A DNA stretch of 64,000 bases from Ricinus communis (taxonomy: Eukaryota > Streptophyta > Magnoliopsida > Malpighiales > Euphorbiaceae), in contig NC_063258.1 in the NCBI RefSeq assembly GCF_019578655.1, forward strand, positions 14,946,802 to 15,010,801, read 5' to 3'. Below the pieces are notes generated by a model. It was not told the origin of the DNA. It searched no databases and saw only the letters and a program-made list of their open reading frames with translations. Positions within the stretch are counted from its first letter, which is position 1, and each line of letters begins with the position of its first letter. A program made the translations under genes and the position numbers. Of this stretch, positions 16,301 to 27,868 are shown in pieces.

Positions 16301-17630
16301 TTTTCTTATAATGATAAATATACCTCTTGTATGGGGTTATTATCTCATGTTATAAAATTAATCCATTTAAGGGTTGTTTTCTCACTTAAACACAAATATA
16401 CTAAAATTACGAGGTTATTTTCAATCGATTGATAAATATCCCCGCATTACGGGCTGTTTTCTTATATTAAAAAATTTACCCTATTTGTTTTCTTAGACTG
16501 CAATTACCCTACTTTTACGGGGTTGTTTCCCGAGATTCATAAATATACACATTATATGGGGTTATTCTCTTATATTGAAAATATACCACCTTTGTTTTGC
16601 AATTAGTTTTCTCATTTTAAATTATTAGCACTATTCTAGTGTTGATTTCACAAATTTATAAATATAAGCGTATTACGGGGTTATTTTCTTATATTGAGAA
16701 ATATACCACTTTTACGAGGTTATTTTCTCATATTAAATTATTAGCACTATTATGGGGTTGTTTTCTCAAATTCATAAATATATATATATGTATTTTATAA
16801 GGTTATTTTCTTATATTCATAAATATACCCCTTTTACGGGGTTATTTTCTAATATTATAAAATTAATCCATTTAAGGGGTTGTTTTCTCGTACACACAAA
16901 TATACCAAAATTACGGGGTTATTTTCTCTGATTGATAAATATCCCCGCATTACGGGGTTGTTTACTTATTCTTATAAATATACCGCTCTTACGGGGTTGT
17001 TTTCTAATATTAAAAAATTTACCCTTTCTACGAAGCTCTTTTCTCAGACTCGCAATTATACTACTTTTGTGGGGTTATTTTCTCGGATTCATAAATATAC
17101 ACGTTCTACGGAGTTTTTTTTATATTGATAAACATACCACTTTTACATTGTCGTTTCTCATATTAAATTATTAGCACTATTATGGGGTTGTTTTCTCAAA
17201 TTCATAAATATACACGTTTTACGAAGTTATTTTCTTATATTGACAAATATACACCTTTTACACGTTTGATTTCTCGTATTATAAAATTAACCCATTTAAA
17301 GTGTTGTTTTCTCATACTCACAAATATACCAAAATTATGGGATTTTTTTCTCCGATTGATAAATATCCCCGTTTTACGAGGTTGTTTTCTTATATTTATA
17401 AATATACCGCTCTTACGGGGTTATTTTCTCATATTAAAAAATTTACCCTTTCTACGAGGCTCTTTTCTCAGACTCGCAGTTATACTACTTTTACGGGGTT
17501 GTTTTCTCATATTCGTAAATATATACGTTTTACGAGCTTATTTTCTTATATTGATAAATATACCACTTTTACGGGGTCATCTTCTCATATTAAATTATTA
17601 GCATTATTATGGAGTTGTTTTCTATAATTC
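10321..17630. repeat. Second copy of a multi-kilobase satellite segment
   Basis: Positions 10321-14440 align with 1-4120 at an almost constant offset of 10320. Positions 14440-17630 align with about 5940-9125 at an offset near 8500. Rare private variants are shared: the cagacatacatg-type change with ttttaccagg near 565 and 10885, the atgcggttgtcttct start at 660 and 10982, and a loss of about 16 bp before ttacggggtt near 877 and 11198. The offset change near 14440 means one block of about 1.82 kb is missing from the second copy, or was gained in the first. Confidence 0.85.
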
Positions 17631-17928
17631 ATAAATATACATGTTTTACGAGGTTATTTTCTTATATTGACAAATATACCCCTTTTACGGGGTTGTTCTC
17701 TAATATTATAAAATTAACCAATTTATGAGGTTGTTTTCTCACACTCATAAATATACCAAAATTACGGGATTATTTTCTCCGATTGATAATTATCCCCGCT
17801 TTACGGGATTGTTTTCTTATATTTATAAATATACCGCTCTTACGGGGTTATTTTCTCATTTTAAAAAATTTACCTTTCTACGAGGCTCTTTTCTCAGACT
17901 TGCAATTGTACTACTTTTACGGTGTTAG

Positions 17929-20428
17929 TGTAACACCCGGAATTTTTTTATATATTTAATAATGAGTTTTTGTTTAAGTTAATTTTAGCTTCATTATTAT
18001 TGGATTTAATTTGAAATGATTTAATGAAAAATTTAATATTAATCAAATAAATGAGTTATTTTCTATACCCAATTAGTTTGAAATTTTAAGAAATTATTCA
18101 AGTAATTTATTTGAGAAATGATTATATTTTGGTTATTCAAAATTTTTCCAAATGCATATTTATATAAGTAAAATTATATATTGGAAAATTATGGTAGAAT
18201 TGTAAAGGATGTGTTTATAAAAGAATTTTGGGAAAATTGATTATTTAATTTAATTGTGTGTTAGGACTAAATTGGAAATTTATTTTGGAATAAGGATTGA
18301 AAGTATAATGTTATTTTTTATAGGGTTTTAATGGAAATTTGTGAGCTTGGTATTTTTGTAAATAAATATACTACTTTATGTATACTTTGTACTAGGTATT
18401 TCTCAATAATTATGGCCCAAATTAAATAGTTAGGGGCTTAATTGAAAGGCTATACCAAAAGTTTACGGGGTTAAATTGGAATTCACATGATTGTAAGTAA
18501 TTAAGAAAGTTGAGGGACCAAATTGTAATAAGGAAAAGTTCAGGGTCAAATGTCGATATTGAAGGGAAAGAAATTGGGGAAGAAGAAAGGAGGAGAGAGT
18601 ACGCGAAGCAGAGAAAGTGAGGGGCCAGCCCATCTGGCGGCAAGGCTATTTTTTTGAATCGCAATTAGAAAGCAGGCGGCGTACTTGTTGTGGTTTTCTC
18701 ATATGTATAAATGTACATGTGGCGTTTCAGTGTTACGCCGTGGCGATCGGCGAGCTTTCTTTTGTGGTATCCGGTGGAGAAATATGGTGCCTTTGGGCTT
18801 TCCGGCGAGCTCGGCGATGGATGATCGTCCCGACTCTCACTCAAGCTTCGCGATGGCACTGGTTTCGTGGCGATCGGGCTTTGTTTGCAAATCGGCGGCC
18901 GTGATCGTTCGCAAATCTCCGGATGGTCGGGTCGGATCAGAAATATATCGTCATCGGCGTCGTATGTGGGATGGTGTTTCTCGAGCGATATCTTTAGGAG
19001 CGTGACGATCGGCGTCTCGAATTATCTTTGGCCCGTTAATTTTAAAATTCTTGGTTTAATTGTGTCTATTGGATTATATTGTGTATTTGATGTTATTGTG
19101 AGTCAAAATAATTGTCCTCGGTTTACGCCTCGTGATTTTTATGTTGTGTGGCGAGTCGGAAATAGTGAAGTTTGGGGACCCGACTCCTATTGTTTGAATC
19201 GTTAAGTATTTGAAGTGTTCTCCTGGACCCGTTTTACGAGGTAATGTTCGTGTTGCAGGGGAGGTTAGAATTTTCTTCGAGTCGATTCTTAGATACAGAC
19301 TTAGGATTAATGAGATTGTCTATTGATATTGTTTTGTGATTAGATGATATGCCACGCCTCCTTGGGGCGAGCAGGAGGTCGCCAATCACAGAGTTAAAGT
19401 CATTTAATCATTGCACTATTGCTAAGTCCGATTTAATATGCTATTTTGAAAGTTTATGCATAATATGGTTATTAGTATCGCAACGTAAATGATTTCAACT
19501 GGACTATTAATTATTGAAAATAATATAAATATTATTATTAGTAACGTTATAATAATCTGATATTATTATTCACGACACGAATGCGTTGCCTTATCCTAAA
19601 TTTTTAATCTTTATTTTGATATGTGTTGAATGATTTCATTAGACAATGATATTTATTAAATGCGGTGATTACGATTTGGGAAATGTGGCTTGTAGAATAA
19701 TGATCCCTGGATATAAGGTTATTATGGATTTGTTTGCCCTGATCGACCATTGCTCTGGGCTGAGTTCGATTGATTGCCGAGTTAAGGTCCCCGATCGAGC
19801 TTGCTCTCCGGGCTTATTTGGAATTCAAGTGTTCAGCTGGAGGTAAGGACCCCGATCGAGCTTGCTCTCCGGGGCGCTAGACTGTTGGATTAAAGAGAGC
19901 CGAAGGCTACTAGAATTTGGGGTTTAGGGTTCTACCGAGCCACTCGTCCCGTGAAAAGTAAATATATATTTTTATTTATTTATTTATTATGGTATTTGAT
20001 TATAATGTGATTTGTATTTACGTGCATGGTTGATATTTTGATTCGAATGATTAATATTTTATGTGAAGGAAATAGTAGGAATACGATGGTTTGATATTTG
20101 AATAATCTATGTTTTCCGAGAAGAAGCAATAGTCCCTAGATTATTTGATTTTAACTCACTCTCGAATTTATGTTTTTCGATTCGGTAGTTCTCCTGCGAC
20201 ACTTATTATACCCCTTCATCATGGGTGATGTTATTTGATTTAGTATGTAAATTGGTAACTATCTTAGATTCTCCATAGTAATAGTAAATGTATCGTTGCA
20301 GGCTTGGTCTCGCCTAGTTTTGGCGACCAAGTATTTATGTAGAATGTAGCTATTAAGATGATTTGTGGTTTTAATAATATTAATTTGAGATGAGATTTGT
20401 TTCTAAATGAGTGTCGACTTACTGCGGG
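17929..20428. mobile_element. LTR-like insertion inside the satellite, probable solo LTR of a Ty3/gypsy chromovirus
   Basis: The satellite stops abruptly at TGTAACACCCGG, a typical start of plant chromovirus (Tekay/Del-like) LTRs, and resumes near 20428. The 2.5 kb between has no gag or pol similarity. Its first part is AT-rich with phrases such as gggaccaaattgtaat, common in such LTRs. The middle (18600-19200) is richer in G+C. A segment of about 31 bp with gatcgagcttgctctccg is duplicated at 19782-19812 and 19843-19873. The five bases gttag precede the insertion (17924-17928), and gttag also occurs at 20461-20465 where satellite phase is regained, a candidate target-site duplication. However, the bases just before the second gttag look like damaged satellite and not like an LTR end in CA. 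The short open frames within it are not recognised. Confidence 0.6.
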
Positions 20429-23400
20429 TTTCTCATATTAAAAAGCTACCCATTCCCTAGGTTAGTTTGTCATATTCGTAAATTATACCACGTTTACGAG
20501 GTTATTTTCTTATATTGATAAATATACCACTTTTACGGGGTCATCTTCTCATATTAAATTATTAGCATTATTATGGTGTTGTTTTCTATAATTCATAAAT
20601 ATACATGTTCTACGGGGTTATTTTCTTATATTGACAAATATAACCCTTTTACGGGGTTGTTCTCTAATATTATAAAATTAACCAATTTTTGAGGTTGTTT
20701 TCTCACACTCATAAATATACCAAAGTTACGGGATTTTATCCTCCGATTCATAAATATCCCCGTATTATGGGGTTGTTTTCTAATATTTATAAATATACCC
20801 CTCTTACATGGTTGTTTTCTCATATCAAGAAATTTACCCGTTCTACGAGGCTGTTTTCTTAGACTCGCAATTACACCTACTTATTGGGTTGTTTCCTCGA
20901 GATTCATAAATATACACATTATATGGGGTTATTTTCTTATATTGAAAAATATACCACTGTTTTACGTGGTTATTCTCTCATTTTAAATTATTAGCACTAT
21001 TCTAGGGTTGATTTCTCAAATTTATAAATATAAGCGTTTTACGGGGTTATTTTCTTATATTGAGAAATATACCACTTTTACGAGGTCATTTTCTCATATT
21101 AAATTATTAGCACTATTATGGGGTTGTTTTCTCAAATTCATAAATATATATATATTTTACAAGGTTATTTTCTTATAATGATAAATATACCTCTTTTATG
21201 GGGTTATTATCTCATGTTACAAAACTAATCCATTTAAGGGGTTGTTTTCTCATACACACAAATATACTAAAATTACGGGTTTATTTTCTCTGATTGATAA
21301 ATATCCCCCCATTACGGGGTTGTTTTCTTATTCTTATAAATATACCTCTTGAGTTGTTTTCTCATATTAAAAATTTACCCTTTCTACGAAGCTCTTTTCT
21401 CAGACTCGCAATTATACTACTTTTGTGGGGTTATTTTCTCGGATTCATAAATATACACGTTCTACGGAGTTTTTTTTATATTAATAAATATACCACTTTT
21501 ACATTGTCGTTTCTCATATTAAATTATTAGCACTATTATGGGGTTGTTTTCTCAAATTCATAAATATACACGTTTTATGAAGTTATTTTCTTATATTGAC
21601 AAATATACACCTTTTACACGGTTGATTTCTCGTATTATAAAATTAACCCATTTAAAGTGTTGTTTTCTCATACTCACAAATATACCAAAATTATGGGATT
21701 TTTTTCTCCGATTTATAAATATCCGCGTTTTACGGGGTTGTTTTCTTATATTTATAAATATACCGCTCTTACGGGGTTATTTTCTCATATTAAAAAATTT
21801 ACCCTTTCTACGAGGCTCTTTTCTCAGACTCACAGTTATACTATTTTTACGGGGTTGTTTTCTCATATTCAAATATATACGTTTCTGAGCTTAAATTTTA
21901 CTTATACACTTGATATAATATACCACTTTTACATTAAATTATTAGCACTATTATATGTGGTTGGTTTTCTCATATTAAAATTAATCCATTAGCATTATTA
22001 TGGAGTTGTTTTCTATAATTCATAAATATACATGTTTCATGTTGGTTATGTTCTCAACATGGTATATTGACAAACATACCCCTTTTACGGGGTTGTTCTA
22101 TTATAAATTGGATCAAGTTAGATTCTTTTCTCACACTCAAGTAAAGAGGAACAAAATATACCAAAATTGGGCACGAGGGGATTATTCCTTCTCCGATTGC
22201 TAAATTTATTCCGCTTTACGAAACGTTTAGGTTTGGATTGTTTTCTTATATTTATGAGAATTATACTCGCTCTTCGAGGGTGTAGAGATTTTCTCATTTC
22301 AATCAATTCCAAATTTACCTTTCTAGGCTCTTTTCTCGATAAAGACTTGCATTCATTATACTACTTTTACGGTTGTTAGTTTCTCATATTCGTAAATATA
22401 CACGTTTTACGGGGTTATTTCCTTATATTGATAAATATACCACTTTTACGGGGTCATCTTCTCATATTAAATTATTAGCATTATTATGGTGTTGTTTTCT
22501 ATAATTCATAAATATATATGTTCTACGGGGTTATTTTCTTATATTGACAAATATAACCCTTTTACGGGGTTGTTCTCTAATATTATAAAATTAACCAATT
22601 TTTGAGGTTGTCTTCTCACACTCATACATATACCAAAGTTACGGGATTTTATCCTCCGATTCATAAATATCCCCGTATTATGGGGTTGTTTTCTAATATT
22701 TATAAATATACCCCTCTTACATGGTTGTTTTCTCATATCAAGAAATTTACCCGTTCTACGAGGCTGTTTTCTTAGACTCGCAATTACCCTACTTTTACGG
22801 GGTTGTTTCCTGAGATTCATAAATATACACATTATATGGGGTTATTTTCTTATATTGAAAAATATACCACTGTTTTACGTGGTCATTTTCTCATTTTAAA
22901 TTATTAGCACTATTCTAGGGTTGATTTCTCAAATTTATAAATATAAGCGTTTTACGGGGTTATTTTCTTATATTGAGAAATATACCACTTTTACGAGGTC
23001 ATTTTCTCATATTAAATTATTAGCACTATTATGGGGTTGTTTTCTCAAATTCATAAATATATATATATTTTACAGGGTTATTTTCTTATAATGATAAATA
23101 TACCTCTTTTATGGGGTTATTATCTCATGTTACAAAATTGATCCATTTAAGGGGTTGTTTTCTCATACACACAAATATACTAAAATTACGGGGTTATTTT
23201 CTCTGATTGATAAATATCCCCGCATTACGGGGTTGTTTTCTTATTCTTATAAATATACCGCTCTTACGAGGTTGTTTTCTCATATTAAAAAATTTACCCT
23301 TTCTACGAAGCTCTTTTCTCAGACTCGCAATTATACTACTTTTGTGGGGTTATTTTCTTGGATTCATAAATATACACGTTCTACGGAGTTTTTTTTATAT

Positions 23401-24868
23401 TGATAAATATACCACTTTTACATTGTCGTTTCTCATATTAAATTATTAGCACTATTATGGGGTTGTTTTCTCAAATTCATAAATATACACGTTTTATGAA
23501 GTTATTTTCTTATATTGACAAATATACACCTTTTACACGGTTGATTTCTCGTATTATAAAATTAACCCATTTAAAGTGTTGTTTTCTCATACTCACAAAT
23601 ATACCAAAATTATGGGATTTTTTTCTCCGATTGATAAATATCCCCGTTTTACGGGGTTGTTTTCTTATATTTATAAATATACCGCTCCTACGAGGTTATT
23701 TTCTCATATTAAAAAATTTACCCTTTCTACGAGGCTCTTTTCTCAGACTCGCAGTTATACTACTTTTACGGGGTTGTTTTCTCATATTCGTAAATATATA
23801 CGTTTTACGAGCTTATTTTCTTATATTGATAAATATACCACTTTTACGGGGTCATTTTCTCATATTAAATTATTAGCATTATTACGGTGTTGTTTTCTAT
23901 AATTCATAAATATACATTTTTTACAGGGTTATTTTCTTATATTGACAAATATACCCCTTTTACGGGGTTGTTCTCTAATATTATCAATTAACCAATTTAT
24001 GAGGTTGTTTTCTCACACTCATAAATATACCAAAGTCACGGGATTTTATCCTCTGATTGATAAATATCCCCGTATTATGGGGTTATTTTCTAATATTTAT
24101 AAATATACACCTCTTACATGGTTGTTTTCCCATATCAAAAATTTACCCGTTCTACGAGGTTGTTTTCTTAGACTCGCAATTACCCTACTTTTACGGGGTT
24201 GTTTCCTGAGATTCATAAATATACACATTATATGGGGTTATTTTCTTATATTAAAAAATATACCACTGTTTTACGTGGTCGTTTTCTCATTTTAATTTAT
24301 TAGCACTATTCTAGGGTTGATTTCTCAAATTTATAAATATAAACGTTTTACGGGGTTATTTTCTTATATTGAGAAGTATACCACTTTTATGAGGTCATTT
24401 TCTCATATTAAATTATTAGCACTATTATGGGGTTGTTTTCTCAAATTCATAAATATATATATATTTTACAGGGTTATTTTCTTATATTGATAAATATACC
24501 CCTTTTATGGGGTTATTATCTCATGTTATAAAATTAATCCATTTAAGTGGTTGTTTTCTCATACTCACAAATATACCAAAATTATGGAGTTATTTTCTCT
24601 GATTGATAAATATCCCTGTATTACGGGGTTGTTTTCTAATATTTATAAATATGCCCTTCTTACAGAGTTATTTTCTCATATTAAAAATTTACCCTTTTTA
24701 CGAGGCTCTTTTCTTAGACTTGCAATTTTACTACTTTTATGGGGTTGTTTTATACACGTTTTACGGGGTTATTTTCTTATATTAATAAATATACCACTTT
24801 TACGGGGTTATTTTTTTATATGGACAAATATACCCCTTTTACGGGTTTGTTTTCTCATATTATAAAAT
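20429..24868. repeat. Satellite array of 39-bp monomers, right arm
   Basis: Same monomers as the left arm, about 114 units. Two large blocks start at 21538 and 23457 (1919 bp apart). They share private changes, for example atgaagttatt near 21573 and 23491, and gattcataaatatcc near 20746 and 22660, so they are recent duplicates of each other. The array ends inside a monomer near 24868 and is followed directly by retroelement sequence. Confidence 0.95.
21870..22385. other. Damaged satellite stretch with dense small indels
   Basis: Monomer order is still traceable but almost every monomer has insertions or losses of 1-20 bp, for example extra bases around gtaaagaggaacaaaat near 22141 and gggcacgaggggatt near 22168. 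Neighbouring blocks are clean. Similar short patches lie near 2955-3015, 11455-11600, 16370-16620, 20400-20500 and 20875-20895. This may be real decay or low-quality consensus in a collapsed repeat. Confidence 0.6.
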
Positions 24869-25188
24869 TAGCCCATTTTCCAATTGCAATGCAGTTAATC
24901 TTTTACTATCTAGTGGATTTTCCTTTCTAGCAATCAGTTCCTGAATCTCCATCTCTAATCTTTCCTCTTCTTTTGTTATCCTGGAAAGTTTAACTTGTAT
25001 AGAACTGAGCTTTTCTTGTTCTTCAAATAGACTTGCACTGAGCTCTTAGTTTTCCTTAGGTTCTAATTCTTGATAATCTTACACTCTAATTAGACGATCC
25101 TAGGGTTTGATTTCAAGTTGCTTTTTGGGTTTTCAAGTTAGTGATTCACGGGTTCACAAGGATTAGAGTTCTCAAAGGTTCTTTAACA
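24869..25188 (+). mobile_element. 3' part of a chromovirus LTR (LTR E)
   Basis: The segment follows the satellite without a spacer. From about 25030 it matches 37345-37501, sharing the order cttagttttc-ttaggttcta, then a gatcctagggtttgatt stretch, then tagtgattcacgggttcaca and aaaggttcttaaca. It ends in aca directly before a tRNA-Met-type primer site, so this is the downstream end of a 5' LTR. The upstream part (24869-25030) has no recognised content. Confidence 0.65.
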
Positions 25189-25206
25189 TTCGGTATCAGA
25201 GCTTTT
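25189..25206 (+). other. Primer binding site, tRNA-Met type
   Basis: GGTATCAGAGC at 25192-25202 follows the LTR end, matching the widely used plant LTR-retrotransposon primer site complementary to the 3' end of initiator tRNA-Met. The element is cut off after about 70 bp, where family B sequence begins in the opposite orientation. Confidence 0.75.
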
Positions 25207-25274
25207 AGCTCTTGGATCAGGTTACTTATCCTTCTTTAATATTATTTCATTGTATTTTTTAAGTTTCTAAGTGG

Positions 25275-25768
25275 AAATGATTCGTTTATTGATAACAATT
25301 TTGATTGCTGCTTCCACGTGCTTTCTCTCAATAGTGGTGTTTATGCTCTCCAAATAAAACTAAACCATCATACTAGACAGAGAGGAGTTGACTGGTCCAC
25401 AACTCTCGTAGTCCTAAATGTTTTGAGCCAGAATAACAAAAATAAGGGAAAATTCTTGTAGGCATACCGAATAAAATCCCACCCCAAATTATATAATTAT
25501 ATGCATTCCAAACATCAAAACACGTGCATTCCGTCTTAGATTAATAAAAAATAACATTATTTCTTCTTTACACATGTGGATTTTTTTATCTTGTCCTACT
25601 AGATCAAGTCACGCCTTAATGCTACCGGTCAAGCTTGTTAATTACATTCCCATGATTCTTTATGCCAATCCTTAATGTTATTAAGAGTCCTCATGCCTAG
25701 AGGAATATGGAATGATGGAGATCCTAATGGTGCAAATCTTAAATTGGAATATTGGGGCTTCTCTAAAT
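25275..25768 (-). repeat. Family B repeat, partial, minus orientation
   Basis: Reverse complement of part of the roughly 1-kb family B repeat. It holds the complements of the gcgtggaagc-type motif (25312-25321), of the aactcctct region, and of caccattgggatc near 25721. A central stretch of several hundred bases is missing compared with 27869-28885. It meets a plus-oriented copy near 25768, giving an inverted junction. No coding capacity is evident. Confidence 0.7.
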
Positions 25769-27000
25769 GATCGCGGATGAATCTTTTGGAGGAAAGAGGG
25801 AACGAGAAGAATCGAGGCACGCCCTAATATTTCGATTCAAGATTTGCACCATTGGGACTCATACTTCCTTGTTCCTCTAGGTATGAGGACTCCTGATGAT
25901 GCAAGGTTTGGCATAAAGAATCCTTAGAACACAATTGACAAGCTTGACCGATGGCATTTGGCCTTAGCTTGATGATCAAGCAAGAGATGTAAATCCACGT
26001 GCATAAGTGAGAAATCATGTTGTTTTCGATTAATCCAAGCATAATTCAAGTTGAATTCGAGCTCTTTGATGTTTGAAATGCAGATAATGAAGTAATTTGG
26101 GTCTGAGTGTTTTTAGGTAGGCCCACGTGATTTTACCATTATTTTTGTTAAGCTGGCTCATACAAGGTTGTTGCACAGTCAACTCCTCTCTCATTCTTTA
26201 TTTAATTTTAGTTTATTCATCTTTCTTTACTTATTTTTTCATATTTATGTTCTAGTTTATTCTTCTTATGGAATGAGGCTTTCGCACTATAGAAAATCCA
26301 TGCAACTGAATACTTGAGGCTAATGAGCATAGTATTTCAGTTTTCTATCTTGCAGGAAATCAAGTTATGGGTTCTTTTAAGAACTTTGTGGACTTATCAA
26401 CACTCGTGCTAGAGAGCATAGACTTATCCCTCACACCATTCATTTCTCTTGTGTTCTTTGTCTACCTTTGTGTTTAAATCAATTCCATTTGATCCTTACA
26501 CTTAGCCGTATGGAAGAGAACAACGAACTTGTAATTTCTTTCCTTATCGGATATGAAATCCTATCTATATTCTCATTTTATTCGTTTATTTTGCATATGT
26601 CTTTTTAATCTCTATAATGGTTTGGTTTTACTTGGGGAGCATGAATATGATTGTTGAGTGAAAGCTCGTGGAAGCGGCAATTATAGGCACCGATCCAATG
26701 CTTCGACGAATGCAAAGAAAGAAAATTAGTTGATCAAGTATTAATATCATTCTCTGGATGATCGCGGATGAATCTTTTGGAGGAAAGAGGGAATGACGAG
26801 AACCGAGGCACGCCTAGATTTTTTTATTCATGATTTGCACTATTGGGATCTCCATCATTCCTTGCTCCTCTAAGGACGGGACTCCTAAAGACACAAGGAT
26901 TGACTTAAGGAATCATGGGAGTGTAACTAACAAGCTTGATAGGTGGTATTATAGATTATCTTAATGATTAAGCAAGATGAGAACTCATATTGTTTTCGAT
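25769..27000 (+). repeat. Family B repeat, one full monomer plus start of a second
   Basis: Starts with gatcgcggatgaatctttt. The anchor gatttgcaccattggg occurs at about 25841 and again, slightly changed, at about 26832, a period near 993 bp with no spacer. This head-to-tail join shows the repeat can be tandem. Inside are a T-rich stretch, a cactata-aaa motif near 26288 and a pyrimidine-rich region. The second copy is cut at about 27000 by an LTR-tail unit in the opposite orientation. Frames on either strand are short and interrupted. Confidence 0.75.
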
Positions 27001-27868
27001 AGATTGATATGATTGTGGCTAACTTGTACCAAATTTATATTCAATGTTGATGTCTTCCCCAAGGATCATTCACCTAATGAAGCAAAGATACTCCAACTCC
27101 CAACAGGACCCTTAAATAACTTGTACTTAAGAACCTTAATTATAAAGAATTACAGGCTGTTTAACATAAACATAAGTTTAAGTTAAACTTTGTAAAATAC
27201 CAAGCCTTCACTTGATAAATTCACCAAGTTTATTAAGAATAAAAGAAGAGAATTAACTCTAAAATAATCAATCAATAACTCCCTTTACATAGAAATTTGT
27301 ACTAGCTTATATAAGCCTTAAAGAAACCTAATTCTGTAATGATAAGGAAGCAAATAACAACCAGACTAGGAATAAAACTCCCAAACTAAAAGGATAACTT
27401 AAAACAAGACTCCTAACAATTAAAAGACTTCTTTGAATGAACACATACTTCTAAAATTCGTCCAGCCCTACTCCATATAAAAAACATGACAATTAGGCTT
27501 AAGTAACATGTGATATGCGGGCCCATTCTTGAGTATTGGACTCCAAATAGCTTGACTTGATTATCTTGGGCTTATCTTGGCTTGATCATGAACCCATATG
27601 TTGGATTGAGTTGATAAGAGCATCTTGAGGCCCATATCTTGATTAAGCCCCATCTCACTTGGACTTTGTATCGGACTAGGATTCCTAGTGGAAATAGGAT
27701 TCCTTTCGTCACTTGAACTCCTAATATCATCATAACTCCTTGCTGGATTAGGATTCCTAGTAGAATTAGGACTCCTTGTTGAAGTAGGATTTCTTAAGCA
27801 AGTAGGATTTGCATCATTAGGTTTTTATTGTTGGAGTAGAATTCCTTGTGCTACATGGGTTCTAATCA
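27001..27868 (-). mobile_element. Chromovirus-type pol tail plus LTR, copy 1 (LTR C)
   Basis: On the minus strand it starts near 27868 with a variable tail made of short repeats of aatcctagt/aggagtcc type, which in frame would give runs rich in Asn, Pro, Thr, Ser and Arg. It continues into an LTR-like region with a TATA-like gcttatataa (27307-27316) and ends near 27006 at ccacaatca. A near copy lies at 28886-29770. The tail resembles the spacer before the conserved AKK(I/L) segment seen near 54040. PBS-like bases at the LTR end are too changed to be sure. Confidence 0.6.

Larger units (their letters stand above)
1..17928. repeat. Satellite array of 39-bp monomers, left arm
   Basis: The whole stretch is made of imperfect tandem copies of a unit close to 39 bp. 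Each unit has the core acggggtta-ttttct-atatt followed by gataaatatacc. About 460 units fit in this arm. Monomer variants come in a fixed order, so the array has higher-order structure: 11-monomer blocks of about 423 bp, and larger blocks starting near 121, 1852, 3681, 5499, 8682, 10441, 12180, 14002 and 17182. A variable TA tract recurs at one fixed place in the larger block. 39 is divisible by three and two plus-strand frames of the common monomer lack stops, which produces many overlapping open frames of 60-148 codons with 13-residue periodicity. None has a signal for translation, so I treat them as by-products. No family name is recognised. Confidence 0.97.

Noticed and set aside
1..17928. 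CRISPR-like regular repeats
   Set aside because: Units are directly contiguous 39-mers without unique spacers, in a plant genome, and no cas-like genes are present.
18422..19205. A host gene in the GC-richer part of the 2.5-kb insertion
   Set aside because: Overlapping frames of 60-112 codons on both strands, no known domain, and a position inside an LTR-like sequence.
121..24930. Dozens of open frames of 60-148 codons across the satellite, some with hydrophobic look
   Set aside because: They repeat every 13 residues, occur in two overlapping plus-strand frames and on the minus strand, and follow the 39-bp unit. No independent gene signal was found.
25191..25202. Fragment of a tRNA gene
   Set aside because: Only the 3' acceptor complement is present and it follows an LTR end, so it is a primer binding site. 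No cloverleaf was seen.
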